Under the pieces are notes generated by a model, which saw only the letters and a program-made list of their open reading frames with translations, was not told the DNA's origin and did not search any database. Positions 1 to 10,113 of a DNA stretch of 27,500 bases are shown piece after piece; the first letter of the stretch is position 1; each line of letters begins with the position of its first letter. Origin of the DNA: Theodoxus fluviatilis (taxonomy: Eukaryota; Mollusca; Gastropoda; Cycloneritida; Neritidae); assembly GCA_034096865.1 (NCBI GenBank), contig JAWQFJ010028615.1, forward strand, positions 122,501-150,000, given 5' to 3'. The position numbers and the translations under genes were made by a program.

Positions 1-849
1 GATTTGTGCACTATATGGAACGCTGGAGATGAAATATCTAATTCACCAGAATGTATGTCGTATGCTCTTTAGAGATACTCGATGATGAACATTGTTTTCG
101 TTGCATCCTTATCTCACTCTGACATTTGTTTGGTAGATGAAACACATATTTTGCACGCCTAACCGTTCCTTGCAACTCGCATGTATATCCGTTTTCATTA
201 ATAAAGGCTATGATGCTTGTTGCGAAGTTTCATTTCTTGAAGCACGCTGAAAACTTATGGGCGGTGAGAGGTGCATGCATGTGCCACTCGCTATGAAGTA
301 CCAGAATCCTGTCCGTAACCATGAAATGATGCGACTTGATCCTAATCCCTGGTCCGTTTAATACAAATAAAGGTGGGAAGAAACAATCTCACTGAAAATA
401 ATGTAAACGCATTAACAAGCTTGTGTAGCATGACGTACATGGTAAACATTGAAATGTCAAACAGCGGAATCCTTGCAGATCCCAAGGTAGTGCGAAAAAC
501 CAGTCACTGACACTTACATTCTTGATATTCAATAGATACGAGTAAAACGGCATGCGGTTAACGTGGATGATGAGCATTAAGAGAGGGCTGTCCACACAGC
601 AAAACTGAAATCATGTGAGAAATCTGTTCAGAGCATAGGCGAGCGGTGAACAGACAAATGTAGCACATTCTTTGACAATCACACGTTTCAGTTTTTAAGG
701 AAGTTACCAAACCACCGAATAGTTTTTTTATAGGTTGGCCACAGATTAATTTTTTTCAATTTAAGTTGGCAGGTCAGTATAACAGTAATTCTGATACATC
801 TCTTCTCATTAGAGAGCACTGCAGTCGGGTTGTAAATAACTGTAGTTAG
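1..849. other. Unassigned unique-sequence DNA
   Basis: I see no coding region, RNA gene or clear repeat in this stretch. The only open frame of note (389-595, minus, 68 codons) has no recognisable motif and no splice or Kozak support, so I do not call it. Base composition is mildly AT-rich and unlike the tandem tracts elsewhere. The right edge is set by the TGTTG terminus of the LTR-like copy at 850. Confidence 0.5.
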
Positions 850-1309
850 TGTTGCGTTCTTCTCTTAGCAAAATCTTGTTTCACGGGGGTTCTCCTAGCT
901 TGCGCCGGAAAGTCGAAGTTCACAAACTCCGGGGGTCGTTTTCGATAAAACTTTATTCCCGCACTGGAATTACATAGCGGTGACAATCAGTAAACAACTT
1001 CACTCTACGCGCAGTGCTGCAGAGAACTCACTCCTTACAAAGAAGGACTTGCTAATCTTCTTGTTAAGCTCTCACCTTAACTCTGTCATGTCTGTTCTCT
1101 CGTGTGTTTTCTCCTGTTGCTTCGCCACGCTTATAAATTATACCCTTTACACAGTCTCTGGCCGCTAAGCGACTGACGTCACGTTACACAGCCAAGACAA
1201 ATTTAGCCCCTCTCTGCCACGTCGCCAGGCAACAGCATGCGCAGAGAGGCTGATGTAAACAGCTCGATTGCACTATGATGTTCCTGTGCGTTCTAGAACC
1301 TTCACAACA
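850..1309 (-). mobile_element. Solo LTR-like copy, left (minus strand)
   Basis: Read on the minus strand this 460-bp segment begins TGTTGTGAAGG and ends AAGAACGCAACA, the TG...CA ends expected of a long terminal repeat. A TATA-like stretch (about 1131-1144) and an AATAAA signal (952-957) sit in promoter-to-polyadenylation order. A CRE-like TGACGTCA lies upstream of the TATA. The first 300 or so bases match the plus-strand copy starting at 4025 along most of their length. No primer-binding site or gag/pol frame follows the 3' end, so a solo LTR is the likeliest reading. The flanks (GTTAG on the left, TAAGC on the right) do not form a clear target duplication, so the insertion is old or the ends are slightly misplaced. 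LTR structure is seen directly; membership of a Ty3/gypsy-like family is only a guess. Confidence 0.6.
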
Positions 1310-1420
1310 TAAGCTTTTACTTATATCTGCCTCAGTTCTCACGAGAACCCAGGTTCATATTTGTCTGTTGACAAGCAATAAAGTATCCGTAGAGCCCCAT
1401 TTTCAAGATGCAACTGTAGA

Positions 1421-1456
1421 ATGAATGAATTAATGAATGAACGAATGCATGAATGG
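1421..1456. repeat. Short (ATGA)n tetranucleotide tract
   Basis: Imperfect run of ATGA units (aatgaatgaat, gaacgaatgcatgaatg). It is the same motif class, on the opposite strand, as the longer ATTC tract near 7240-7412. A TATA-like CTATATAAGGG lies about 30 bases downstream near 1485, but nothing coding follows it. Confidence 0.6.
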
Positions 1457-1897
1457 GGTCTTACAGGCTATCAGCCTGTATTGGCTATATAAGGGCATTG
1501 ACCACACATGTCACTAGGGTTCGTTAGCACAACAACCAGTCGAGTCTTGATTTCGCTAGTTTTTCGCCTTTTACGAATCTCGATGGGAGACACGAGGGGT
1601 GATGCTAACCCCCGACCCAAGGGGGTCCAGGGATGCCACTACAGAATTCAAGCAAGTTCGAACACCATACTTGCTGCGAGCCAAATCAGGTCAAGATTTC
1701 AGACCATGTGACCAAAGCATCTGTTTGTTTTTGTTTTTAATTAAAAAAATTAATTTGTTGTTTGGCTCTTCATCATGTTTAAGCGTATACATACGATTTC
1801 TGAGGCCACAATTTTTCATAGCACTACAATATTCAAAATCGCTGTCCCACTTCCGTGTTGCTTAAGAAAATGGTGAATGTATTACACAAAGTATTAC

Positions 1898-2265
1898 GCA
1901 CTACCTCTCAGCCTTCGTCAGGAACCAACCTTGGCTTCTTTTAAATCTAGCCTAAAAACCTTCCTTTTTCCCAAAATGGGGAAAGAGTAAACTCCACCAT
2001 ACCATCCATCACACTGATGCAATGCAAACCTGGTACCAATCAGATGTAATAGCCATGTACGATAGTATATATCGTGATTATTATCTTATGTTATGTGTAT
2101 ATATGTTTGATTGTTGTGTGCATGTTTGCACCTGCTATAATGTTTTGTATTAGGGTGTGCATTCTTTTCTTATGGGTGTGAATGTGTGCGTGTGTGCGCC
2201 TTAAGTCGCCTAAGTGGTGAGATATGTGCGCATGATAAATTATCGTATTATTATTATTATTATTA
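1898..2265 (+). mobile_element. LINE 3' end: last ORF2 codons, 3' UTR and (ATT)n tail
   Basis: Codons 1898-1990 read ALPLSLRQEPTLASFKSSLK and then TFLFPKMGKE followed by TAA. The LPLSLR...SFKSSLKTFLF pattern is the usual C-terminus of reverse-transcriptase ORFs of CR1/L2-type LINEs in aquatic invertebrates. About 250 bp of 3' UTR follows, ending in gcgcatgataaattatc and an (ATT)n run at 2246-2265, the type of microsatellite tail typical of CR1/L2 elements. Only the last 30 codons survive, so this is a severely 5'-truncated, dead copy. The 5' edge cannot be placed exactly. The clade name is inference from the C-terminal motif and tail. Confidence 0.6.
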
Positions 2266-2267
2266 CA

Positions 2268-3077
2268 AAGTGTCAAATCTTCCAAAACACCCCGGGCAAA
2301 GACCCCACTCTGGCCAACAAGGTTAGCCAGTCCCAACGTTCTATTTCACACTTCTGTGACTCTGATTAGAACTGTTCGAAGGAGGCAACTTTTGATTGGC
2401 ACTTCACATCCCCGAGGCCATACTTGAGTCTCACTGCAGACTGCCTATTACGACGGTGATGTAACGGTTCAATCGTTGTGAGCTGACAAGTGGAAGAGTG
2501 AAATCAGGTATCAAGCAGATGCTGACTGTGGTGGCGTGAAAACGTTCTCAAAATGAAAGCTTCACATCTACTGCAATAACACGGAGTCCAATATACAACG
2601 TGGCCATTACCGACCACTTTTCCTTTCCTAAACACTTTCAAGGGTTTATTCAGAGCAAAACTGCGTTGATGGAAATATGCGCAGAATTTGAGGTGGTTTA
2701 TCCATGCTTGTGCAATGAAAAAGCGGAATTACTACATATTAGTAACATGCAAGGCTGCACTCCATTGCGTAGGATTTTTAAATCCGGGAAAGACATTACC
2801 ATTTAGTTTCGTAGGAAGCGTTTAACTGACTGATCAGCTTTATTGTCGGACTACAACTGAACCTGAATTTTTGTCATGGTTAACGTCAGTCCGTGTGACT
2901 TTAAAGTAAATTCTTTCTCTGTAATTCCTTTATAACATATGATCAAATCCCGCCTTTTTATTTTCGTGAGAATTGTAACCGGCCAATCGAAGAGTGCGGA
3001 GCCCAGTACACGCTGCCTCGATTCAAGAGCCTTTCCCTGATTTCATGTCTCATCCTTCCAATGCAGGGCGGACAGCA
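2268..3077. other. Unassigned DNA between LINE tail and element A
   Basis: No gene, RNA or tandem repeat is evident. The open frame at 2600-2806 (68 codons) is short and has no recognisable domain or splice context. The right edge is the GGGGCGGG terminus of element A. Confidence 0.4.
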
Positions 3078-3181
3078 GGGGCGGGTTTCAAAATAGGTAG
3101 TCGATCTTGGTCGCAAGATCTTGCTTCGCAGTAAGAGCTAGCTAAAAAAGAAACTACCCCAGCGGCGAGCGAAGATCCAAG

Positions 3182-3217
3182 ATGGCGACGACCGAGACTA
3201 GGGTTTATGTTTTGTGA
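3182..3217 (+). pseudogene. Element A left mini-ORF (start-codon relic)
   Basis: ATG at 3182 lies in CAAGATGGCGAC, 11 of 12 matches to the TISU initiator consensus SAASATGGCGGC, which also contains the YY1 core AAnATGGCG. It encodes MATTETRVYVL and then TGA. The DNA at the start, ATGGCGACGACCGA, resembles ATGGCGTCGACCGA at 12691 in element B, at nearly the same distance from the element end (103 versus 97 bp). I infer the remains of the first exon of a transposon protein. On its own the peptide is too short to assign. Confidence 0.35.
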
Positions 3218-3568
3218 CGCTTCGACACTGAAAATATTCGATAATTCGTTCTCCGCTGACTCATGTGTCCCTTAATTTGTCACCTCGCTGCAATCTCAGC
3301 TGGACAATTGAAGTAGATTACGATTTTTTTCTTTATTGTGTGCACGATGTGTGGTTGACGGTGAGAAATCCTGCATTAAGTTCGAATTGAAAATTCTCTC
3401 GCAAAGAGACGTAACTCTACATTCTGACCTCCCTTTGCGTAAAGGAAAATCGCTAGTGCGCGGTAGTGTACATAGGGTCTTTGACTGCACTAGGCTCAGG
3501 AGTCACTTATCAGGGCATAGGTAGTGGTAATAAAAATGTTCAATTTACACAATAACCTCAAACCTTAC

Positions 3569-3651
3569 CGTAAACCAAGAAAGTTAAAGTTAACCGAAGA
3601 CTCGTCCAAAAACGTCACTCCTAGTGACACGATGCTCATGCTGTCCGCCAT
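3569..3651 (-). pseudogene. Element A right first-exon relic with splice donor
   Basis: Read on the minus strand, ATG at 3651 lies in CAAGATGGCGGA (11 of 12 matches to the TISU consensus). The frame stays open for 27 codons plus two bases, MADSMSIVSLGVTFLDESSV followed by NFNFLGL, and meets the donor CG|GTAAGG (intron bases 3563-3568). The segment LGVTFLD matches the pattern seen in the equivalent frames of element B (IGILFLD) and possible element C (VGLVFGD). I infer a first coding exon of a second transposon gene, running towards the left mini-ORF. No function can be named. Confidence 0.4.
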
Positions 3652-4024
3652 CTTGAATCTCACTAGCTAGGCACCGCTCAAACTGCCTCGCTCAATCTAC
3701 CCTCGTCTACGATTGGCTCGCGAGCAAGCAAAGAATGAAACTGCCCAATTGGCGAGATCTGCGTAGATCTACCGAGATCTTCGCATTTTGAAACCCGCCC
3801 CAGAGCTCACACTGTTGAAGCGAAAGCGCTGTGACGATGGGTTTCAGTTAGTGGTGGCAGCATTCAATGGTGGTAGCATCCAGTGGCAGCAGCCATATTT
3901 GAATATGTAAGAACACCGTTTTATTTTAAGGCATCCTTGAAGACGATAGATGCATATTCATTCTTCGCCCTCTGCACATTTTCTCACAACGCGTAAGTAG
4001 GCGCGCTGGTATTTGCTATTAGAG

Positions 4025-4424
4025 TGTTGTGAAGGTTCTAGAAACGAACGGGAACATCATAGCACAATCGGGCTGTTTACATCAGCCTCTCCGCCCGTGC
4101 TGTTTCCTAGCGACGCAGCAGAGAAGGGCCAAATTTGTCTCGGTGTGTCACGTGACGTTAGTCGCGTCGCAGCTGGAGCGTGAGAGTATATTCAACCTTG
4201 TACTGGAAGTTTCTGGACCTGTGTAGGGTATATAAGTGCTAGAAAGCGACAGGCAGGTTAAGTACACATCAGAGTTAAGGTGAGAGCTTAACTAGAAGAT
4301 AAGCGAGTCTTCTTTTGTAAGGAGTGAGTCCTCTGCGGTATACCTCGAAGAATATGTACCAAGAACAACGAGGAAGGTTACCTCTATTTGATTAATGGTA
4401 CGTTAAATAAAAAAAAACTCCACA
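4025..4424 (+). mobile_element. Solo LTR-like copy, right (plus strand)
   Basis: Begins TGTTGTGAAGGTTCTAGAA, like the minus-strand copy ending at 1309, and follows it through a shared CRE-like GTGACGT, a GGGTATATAAG TATA box (TATATAA 4229-4235) and the block GAGTTAAGGTGAGAGCTTAA. Similarity to the left copy fades near 4338. Beyond that an AATAAA (4406-4411) is followed by CTCCACA, giving TGT...ACA ends if the LTR stops at 4424. The 3' boundary is therefore uncertain. About 30 bp between the CRE and TATA is present here and missing in the left copy. The TGGCGA just downstream could be the start of a primer-binding site, but I could not match it to a tRNA. No coding region follows. Confidence 0.55.
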
Positions 4425-4914
4425 AGTGGCGATGTACATATACTATGTTTTTCAGAGGCGAAGCCAATTATCACTGTCGTCTTCATAGACAAGATTGTCC
4501 TGATGATAGAGGCACAGTCTGTTAAAAACCTGTATTGAAAATTGCTCTTTGATGTACCATATTGTACATATGCTGGATGAGCCCTTGTTATGGGCCGTTG
4601 GCCTGACATAATAAAGTCTGACGTCTGAAATGTGTGAAGTCTCTCTCTCTCTCTCTGTCTCAGTCAATCTCTCTCTGAGGATTTGCCAAAGTTTTGGTTA
4701 AATACTGCATCATTTCTATTCCAACGTTCTTGCTTGGATCAAGCAAGACATATGGGGGAGAGGTCGAGTTAGACGTGTGACAGGCGTGCCTGGACACGCA
4801 TGCATGCAGCAGAACGCATGGTGTTGACACGTCATGTCTGCTGGCAGTCAACCAGTGCATGGTCATGGGTCAGGGCGAGGACGAAAGGTGGGGAATGTCA
4901 GTCGACAGTGGGAA

Positions 4915-4916
<2 letters not shown>
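4425..4916. other. Anonymous DNA with a polyadenylation-like signal and short (CT)n
   Basis: Contains ggcctgacataataaagtct near 4600-4619, an AATAAA that looks like a transcript or LINE 3' end, followed by (TC)n at about 4640-4674. I see no supporting coding sequence upstream, so the origin of the AATAAA cannot be decided. Confidence 0.3.

Positions 4917-5000
<84 letters not shown>
4917..5000. repeat. (GA)n microsatellite, 84 bp
   Basis: Uninterrupted alternating purine run from 4917 to 5000, ended by a C at 5001. The arginine/glutamate and serine/leucine frames across it are artefacts of the repeat. Confidence 0.95.
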
Positions 5001-5007
<7 letters not shown>

Positions 5008-5221
5008 ATGACCTGAACTGAACTAAATTGGACCGAACTGAATCGCGCAGACCTGAAATTTGTTTTAGACCATCGGTCCATTGCATTGAAATGTACACAA
5101 AATATTGCTGTACAGAACCATCATCATACTAGTTATGTGATCATGTATTTATATTAACAGATATTTTAATACATTCACCTTCACGTGGTCAATACAAACA
5201 TTTGTCGTTTATGTACATAGC

Positions 5222-5224
<3 letters not shown>

Positions 5225-5307
<83 letters not shown>

Positions 5308-5416
5308 AAGAGAGTGAGAGAGAGAGAAAGAGAGAGAGAGATAGAGAGAGAGAGAGACAGAGAAAGAGAGAGACAGAGACAGAGACAGAGAGGGGAGGGG
5401 GAGGGAGGGAGGGAGA
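5225..5416. repeat. (GA)n microsatellite with GAAA/GACA/GGGA decay
   Basis: Pure (AG)n to about 5300, then all-purine to 5314, then progressively imperfect GAAAGA, GACAGA and finally GGGAGGGA units. The decayed edge lies next to the 3' side of the minus-strand LINE pseudogene, which ends its frame at 5571. Confidence 0.9.
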
Positions 5417-5570
5417 GCTCATAACATCAGGTGCCCGTCAGTCATCTAAAATGTCCAGTCACGCTGTGTGATAGTCTATTATTTGCCTAACCGAAGCTCA
5501 CCTAAACTCATGGACTAGTCTTTCACACGCCAAGGGCTAACCCACGGTGCCTCCTGGTAAGTTCAATTTG

Positions 5571-6960
5571 TCAGTGTTCCTCCTCTACCAGGCCCAGCAG
5601 GTGCTCTCTCTGCTGCTTATGCCGTAGCCCCCAAAAACGTTGTGGTTTGTCTCTGGGGAGACCAAGCTGCCTGGATACATTCTGAGCCGAGTACGAGAAT
5701 ATTTCTGCTTCGAGAATTGTGGATCTGAATCCGCGTGAGGCCAGGCGCTTCGCAAGTGACTCGCACTTCGCAAGTTTCATCTGTTGCCACTCTTCCCTGC
5801 TATTCTCCATTGGGACTGTCAACTCCAGGAAGATCATGCACTTTGCTCTCACCAAATATAACATAATGTCTGGTCGCTGGGTTTCTTCTCGATTTCCCCC
5901 GGGTAGTGGGGCTGAGTCCATGGCAATCTTCCAGTTCTGAGTGACATCCAGAATTCTGGGTGATCTGTTCCTTCTCTGGATTGCCAAAGACTTCTCTCCA
6001 TCTTTGACAAAGTTTTGCAAGTGCTTGGCTGCTGGCGTGGTCTTTTTGGCCGTTTCAATGGCTGCCTTTTCTGCCTCTGCCAGGGGGTGGACTATTTGGT
6101 TGTTGTGCCAAGTATATCGGTTAAGAACCAGAGCCAATATGCACTCTGGTTGAGGATCTGATTCCGTCTACAGAGGAGACAGCTGGGTCCTCAATCTTCC
6201 TCCACTTGGCCAGGTCTCCTCCAAAGCATGGATATCCTAAATGAACAGTCATCAGCTTTGGACCATAACAGATGTTCTCGCCAAAGCCATGGCCCTTCTG
6301 ATCGGTCTGGTTGTGACCAATTACCTCTTTGGTTCTACGACCCTCCATGGCCACATAGATTGCCTGTTGGATTCTCCATTTCCTTCCTGTCAGTTGACAG
6401 GACAAGTGGATCATCAGAGGTCTGAAGCATCATCTGAAGTCTGACCTTTCCAACCCTACACTCTTCTGTGATGAGATCCAACGGCAAGGAAAGCTTGGCG
6501 GTTTTTCCGTACAGTCCAACCTTGGAGAGACCTGAGGGTGCTCCCAGCAATCTTCTCAGTAACTTGCTATTCATGGATGTCAGTGCATCCACAGTGTTTG
6601 TGCTTATATCGTGCACCAACAATGGTCAGAGTCGTCTTGGAAGGTGGACGTGTTGGAAGTTCCACACCTTGCACTTCCCATGCAGGTTGCAGACAGAAAC
6701 TATAGGATCAAAGTAGGTTAAGGAGAAAATCTATAATCTTCGCCATGCCTCGTTAGATTCAGAGCCGATTTCTTGGGTCTGGCTTAATGGGAAAGTCTGG
6801 TGCCGCCATCTCGGATAGCCCAAATAGGAAGGGAAATGGCTGAAACCCATCTTCTGCTGGCCAGAGTCTTTCCAAATGGCCTTGTTTCCAAATTTGATGG
6901 GATCTAGATCTTCTGGGAATGGCACCGGACATTAGTATGTGGATTAAGGTCATCAATAGA
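5571..6960 (-). pseudogene. LINE ORF2 C-terminal region, frameshifted (restriction-like endonuclease type)
   Basis: Minus-strand frames laid end to end match, from memory of the family, the C-terminal part of a non-LTR retrotransposon protein common in aquatic animals. Going downstream: KVWNFQHVHLPRRL (about 6668-6630), a stop, PLLVHDI and LLRRLLGAP with LYGKTAKLSLPLDL (6622-6335), a shift, GRKW (about 6390), another shift, a SCLLC cysteine pair (about 6190), a third shift, then a 188-codon open segment (6137-5571) with NRYTWHNNQ, RPDIMLY, LELTVP and a following lysine-rich helix. A CxxC knuckle followed by RPD...ELT...K is the arrangement of the restriction-like endonuclease of R2/R4/NeSL-type LINEs. 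The link of 6731-6960 to this element is weaker. At least three frameshifts and one stop make it dead. The RT catalytic core is not in the window. Confidence 0.65.
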
Positions 6961-7239
6961 AGCTGCCCTTGTTCAAAACAAGCGTTTTACGTTGTTAGAT
7001 GTCTGTCTGTAAATCACAACGTGCAGAGTACTATCATATGATCCATTCGTAGGGTTGTGACGTCTTACTACTGTAGCGGTGTCCCCGTGCGAGTTAAAGA
7101 CCCACAGCGTCCCTCCTGCGCGACTCGTAAGAGGTGAATGACCATGGAAATCGTGACTTGGCTTGTTCACGCCCCGACCAGCTCTTGTGAGTTTCGTTAT
7201 CAATGGCCTTACATAGCACACAGAGGCTGGCAGACCGTG
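6961..7239. other. Anonymous DNA upstream of (ATTC)n
   Basis: GC-richer stretch with cgtgcgagttaaagaccc and a later gaactttatt immediately before the (ATTC)n tract. It may be the end of a dispersed repeat that terminates in the tetranucleotide tract, but no family feature is recognisable. Confidence 0.25.
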
Positions 7240-7412
7240 AACTTTATTCATTCATCCATGCATTCATTCATTCATGTATTCATTCTTTCATGCATTCATG
7301 CAGTCATTCATTCATTCATGTATTTATTCATTCATTAATTCATTTATTCATTTATGCATTCATGTATTAATTCATTCATTCATTATTCATTCGTTCGTTC
7401 GTTCATTCATTC
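7240..7412. repeat. (ATTC)n tetranucleotide array with ATGC/ATGT variants
   Basis: Runs of ttcattcattcatt interrupted by catgtatt, catgcatt and gttcgttc. The array is about 170 bp and imperfect. Confidence 0.85.
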
Positions 7413-8223
7413 TATAGCAATATCTGTACAACCCCATACCATTTGCCAATCTGCGACATGGTATTTCAATACCAGGCAGCAAGAACATATTCCAAGCTGG
7501 ACATAGTATGAATCGAGAGGGCAGCTGCATCACATTGCTCAACGGCGCCAGTCCTATGAACTCTGTTGCCAGAGGCTTCGCGACACGCGACAGAACTCAC
7601 AGTTGTCACAGGAGGCCTTTTCGGAAGAGGCACCTTTTTTTCCCCACGCGGGACTCAGCAAACACATCAGAGCCACATAGTGCGGCTGTTCTCTGACACA
7701 CCAGTGACACAGTTGAATTCAGGGAGATTGTTTGTGCGGAACGCGATTGAGCAGTCTAAGGCTGAAACTGCGCGCTGTATCAAACGTAGTGTACATTCAT
7801 ACATACACACACGCTTCTTTAAAGGCCTTTCCTGTTTTTCTTTTCCAATATAAAAGTCATCTCTTAGAAGCATCCGTGGTTGCGTTCCTCCCCTGACGTC
7901 TCATTATTTTACTTGGCCACCCAGCAGGGACCTCAACAACACAGAAAAAAGACTACGACCCTTGCTTCTTAGCTGACCTCAGCAAGAAGGAAGACGAATA
8001 GACGCATGGAACATGGCGTGCTAGCAAAGCACTTTTAACTTATCTATACCTCCCCACCTTCCCCTTTGTGAAGAAACATGCAGTTCTCAAGCCGCCTCTA
8101 GCTGAGCTGCTGGAGAAGGCCCCGAAAGATCAGCAGCCAGAGCTTCAACAGATAAGAGGGTCGGCAAGCATCTCTGGCACTCTGTATTAGTTGAAGATTG
8201 ATATATAAATGCTGTAGTTGCTT
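7413..8223. other. Unassigned DNA
   Basis: The open frames here (7508-7696, 7566-7853 plus; 7667-7873 minus) overlap each other and show no domain, splice pattern or repeat relationship. I see nothing I can assign. Confidence 0.35.
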
Positions 8224-8349
8224 CCATTGACCAACACTAAGGTACCAATGAAACATTACACACTCTCCATTGACCAACACAAAGTACCAATGAAAAATTG
8301 CACACTCTCCATTGACCAACACAAAGTACCAATGAAAAATTACACACTC
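8224..8349. repeat. Three-copy 42-bp tandem repeat
   Basis: Three successive units starting ccattgaccaacac with aaggtaccaatga or aaagtaccaatga. The second and third are 42 bp and nearly identical; the first is one base longer. Because 42 is a multiple of three, the plus-strand frame repeats 14 residues (KVPMKNxTLSIDQH). The short array, and the absence of any other coding sign in that frame, argue against a real protein. Confidence 0.85.
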
Positions 8350-9404
8350 GCGTACTGCTTCCATTCGATCCATACTGTAGAGAGACACGACGTCATAAAC
8401 ACAGTGCACTGTCAATATATGGAGGAACATCCCCCCCCCAAAAAAAAACCCAACAAAACACACACACACAAGCACACACAAAGAGACCATAAAGTGGAAC
8501 AGGTAATGGCCCGTGAATTAAGAAAAACTTTGATACAACGGGGAAACATTTTGGGAAAATTGATAATAAAAATGGAAGTCAGCCTTTGGCGCCAAGCTTT
8601 CATGGCATGTGCACGCAAACCAATTTCATAGCCTTGAAAAAACACCCTGGAATACTGAATAAATCAAAGCAAAAGCGATGGCAAGAAACAGAATAGCTAC
8701 ATGGCAATGTGGAAAAATATGGCAAGGTGACTCATACAAACCAACGCTTGGAACTGTACGACCGTTCTGAGAAAATAATGACCATCCGATATATCTTTGG
8801 AATACATCACTACATGCACAATATTCATGCAGCTGTCTGGCACGGTCATACTTCGTGGCAATAGACCCTACACAACAGGCTCGATGTTAGGACCCGTGAG
8901 CGCAACACGAGACTCCAGGAATGTATCGTTACCTAGGAGCGTGTGGATAGCTCCAAACTTTGTTAATCCAGGTCTATTTGACGAAGCTTGGAGGCAGCAG
9001 ATGACTGCGTGACTCTTACACACGTAAATATATCTTCACCTGATTAATGTATTTTGAGGTTTGGGTTCATGAGAAAAGACGCATGCCAGATACTTTGCCA
9101 GAAGTTGTTCTACACTCTAGACGGTGGATGGCGAAGTCTGTTACGAATGGACGGATTTGCTATTGACTTCAATGTATACTTTTATGAGATTTTGTCAGCG
9201 CAACCTACGTATTCAGACAAATCCAATTGCTAATGAGAAAGCGTGTGGTGGTATCTAATTGCATGTGCTCCATAAAAATTGTAATACCTTGCGTTGTGTT
9301 TTACGTGATATATTTAAATCGTCTTTCCAATGCAGGTGCCAGCTCTCGTTTGGATTGGCACAGCAGCGGATGGATGAGGAGAGCATGTTTGTGTGTAAGA
9401 AAAT
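8350..9404. other. Unassigned DNA with short homopolymer and CA runs
   Basis: Holds a C8/A8 stretch and (CA)n at about 8430-8480. No coding, RNA or mobile element signal is recognisable in the rest. Confidence 0.35.
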
Positions 9405-9508
9405 GGCCACGCTCCCCACCCACCCCAAATCCACCATCCCACCCCCACCCGCACCCCACCCCCACCACACCCCAACCCTAACCCCTCACCCCCACCTTCC
9501 CACCCTCC
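9405..9508. repeat. C-rich CCCCA/CCCAC tract
   Basis: About 100 bp of ccccaccc-type sequence. It includes one accccaaccctaacccct that looks like one and a half telomeric CCCTAA units, but this is not an array. Confidence 0.7.
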
Positions 9509-9734
9509 GGAAAGTTTATAATCGGGTTTGCACTATACGTCTCTATCGCACGATGTTCTTCGATGACTCTGCTTGTGTGATCGTCTTTTCGTGCCACTTT
9601 CAGTCTATCGCCACCTGGGTACCTTTCGTCTTCTCGACTCTTGAGGGATGTGTGCTCAGTCTGTTTGTATATTGATCGTTCCGTTATAATGCTAGGTTTT
9701 CTCCCTAGCAGTTTGTTTGCCAGCCTGCTTGCCC

Positions 9735-9888
9735 TTGTCTGTGTGTGTGTATGTGTGTGTGTGTCTGTACGTGTGTGTATGTGCTTGTGTGTGTGTGTGT
9801 GCATGTGTGTCTGCGCGTGTGTGTGTTTGTATGTGTGCGTGTCAGTGTCTGTGTGTATGTATGTGCGTGTATGAGTGTGTGTGTGTAT

Positions 9889-9923
<35 letters not shown>

Positions 9924-10113
9924 CGTGCGTGCGTGCGTGTATGTGAATGAATCCGTATATCTGCCTTCTCCTTGTCGGCCCTCTTGTCTGTGTGACTATT
10001 CGTTGGTGTGTCTCAATGAGGCCTATCTGTCAGCCTGTGTGTCTGTGTATCTGTGTGTCTATGTGTGTCTGTCTGTGTGCCTGCCTGCCTGCGTGCGTGC
10101 TTGTCTGTCAATG
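9735..10113. repeat. (GT)n-rich region with GTAT, GTCT and GCGT variants
   Basis: Nearly 380 bp of GT-dominated sequence. The purest part is at 9878-9921, with (GCGT) steps just after and TGTC/TGCC decay from about 10030 to 10113. Valine/cysteine frames across it are repeat artefacts. Confidence 0.85.

Larger units (their letters stand above)
3078..3801. mobile_element. Element A: TIR DNA-transposon relic (about 724 bp)
   Basis: The left end GGGGCGGGTTTCAAAAT (3078-3094) is an exact reverse complement of the right end (3785-3801). Weaker inverted similarity continues inward to about 3190 and 3640. If the first G is counted as flank, a 3-bp CAG (3076-3078 and 3801-3803) is a possible target duplication, but other placements exist. 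The subterminal zone carries AGATCT-rich palindromes such as GCAAGATCTTGC at 3113-3124. Two short reading frames point inward: ATG at 3182 (plus, 11 codons then TGA) and ATG at 3651 (minus, 27 codons to a splice donor). The full transposase is absent, so this is a non-autonomous deletion derivative. I cannot assign a superfamily: the CAGGGGCGGG end resembles hAT termini, but no 8-bp target duplication is visible. Confidence 0.6.

Noticed and set aside
1655..1690. tRNA-like T-arm (agttcgaac)
   Set aside because: The bases around it do not form the 5-bp stem, and no acceptor or anticodon arm can be folded.
3076..3803. Element A as a hAT transposon
   Set aside because: The left CAGGGGCGGG end fits, but the right end is CCCGCCCCAG rather than CCCCTG and no 8-bp target duplication is visible.
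4029..4226. 65-codon plus-strand frame
   Set aside because: Lies wholly inside the LTR promoter region and has no coding features.
850..4424. One 3.4-kb transposon with 300-bp terminal inverted repeats
   Set aside because: The arms have LTR hallmarks (TG...CA ends, TATA, AATAAA in order), start homologous but end differently, and the homologous ends face inward rather than outward. Kept as two solo LTRs.
8218..8631. 137-codon repeat protein
   Set aside because: The repeat part is a three-copy 42-bp tandem and the rest is low-complexity (PPPKKK, THTH) sequence without a domain.
9472..9486. Telomere-like CCCTAA sequence
   Set aside because: Only about one and a half units within a generic C-rich tract.
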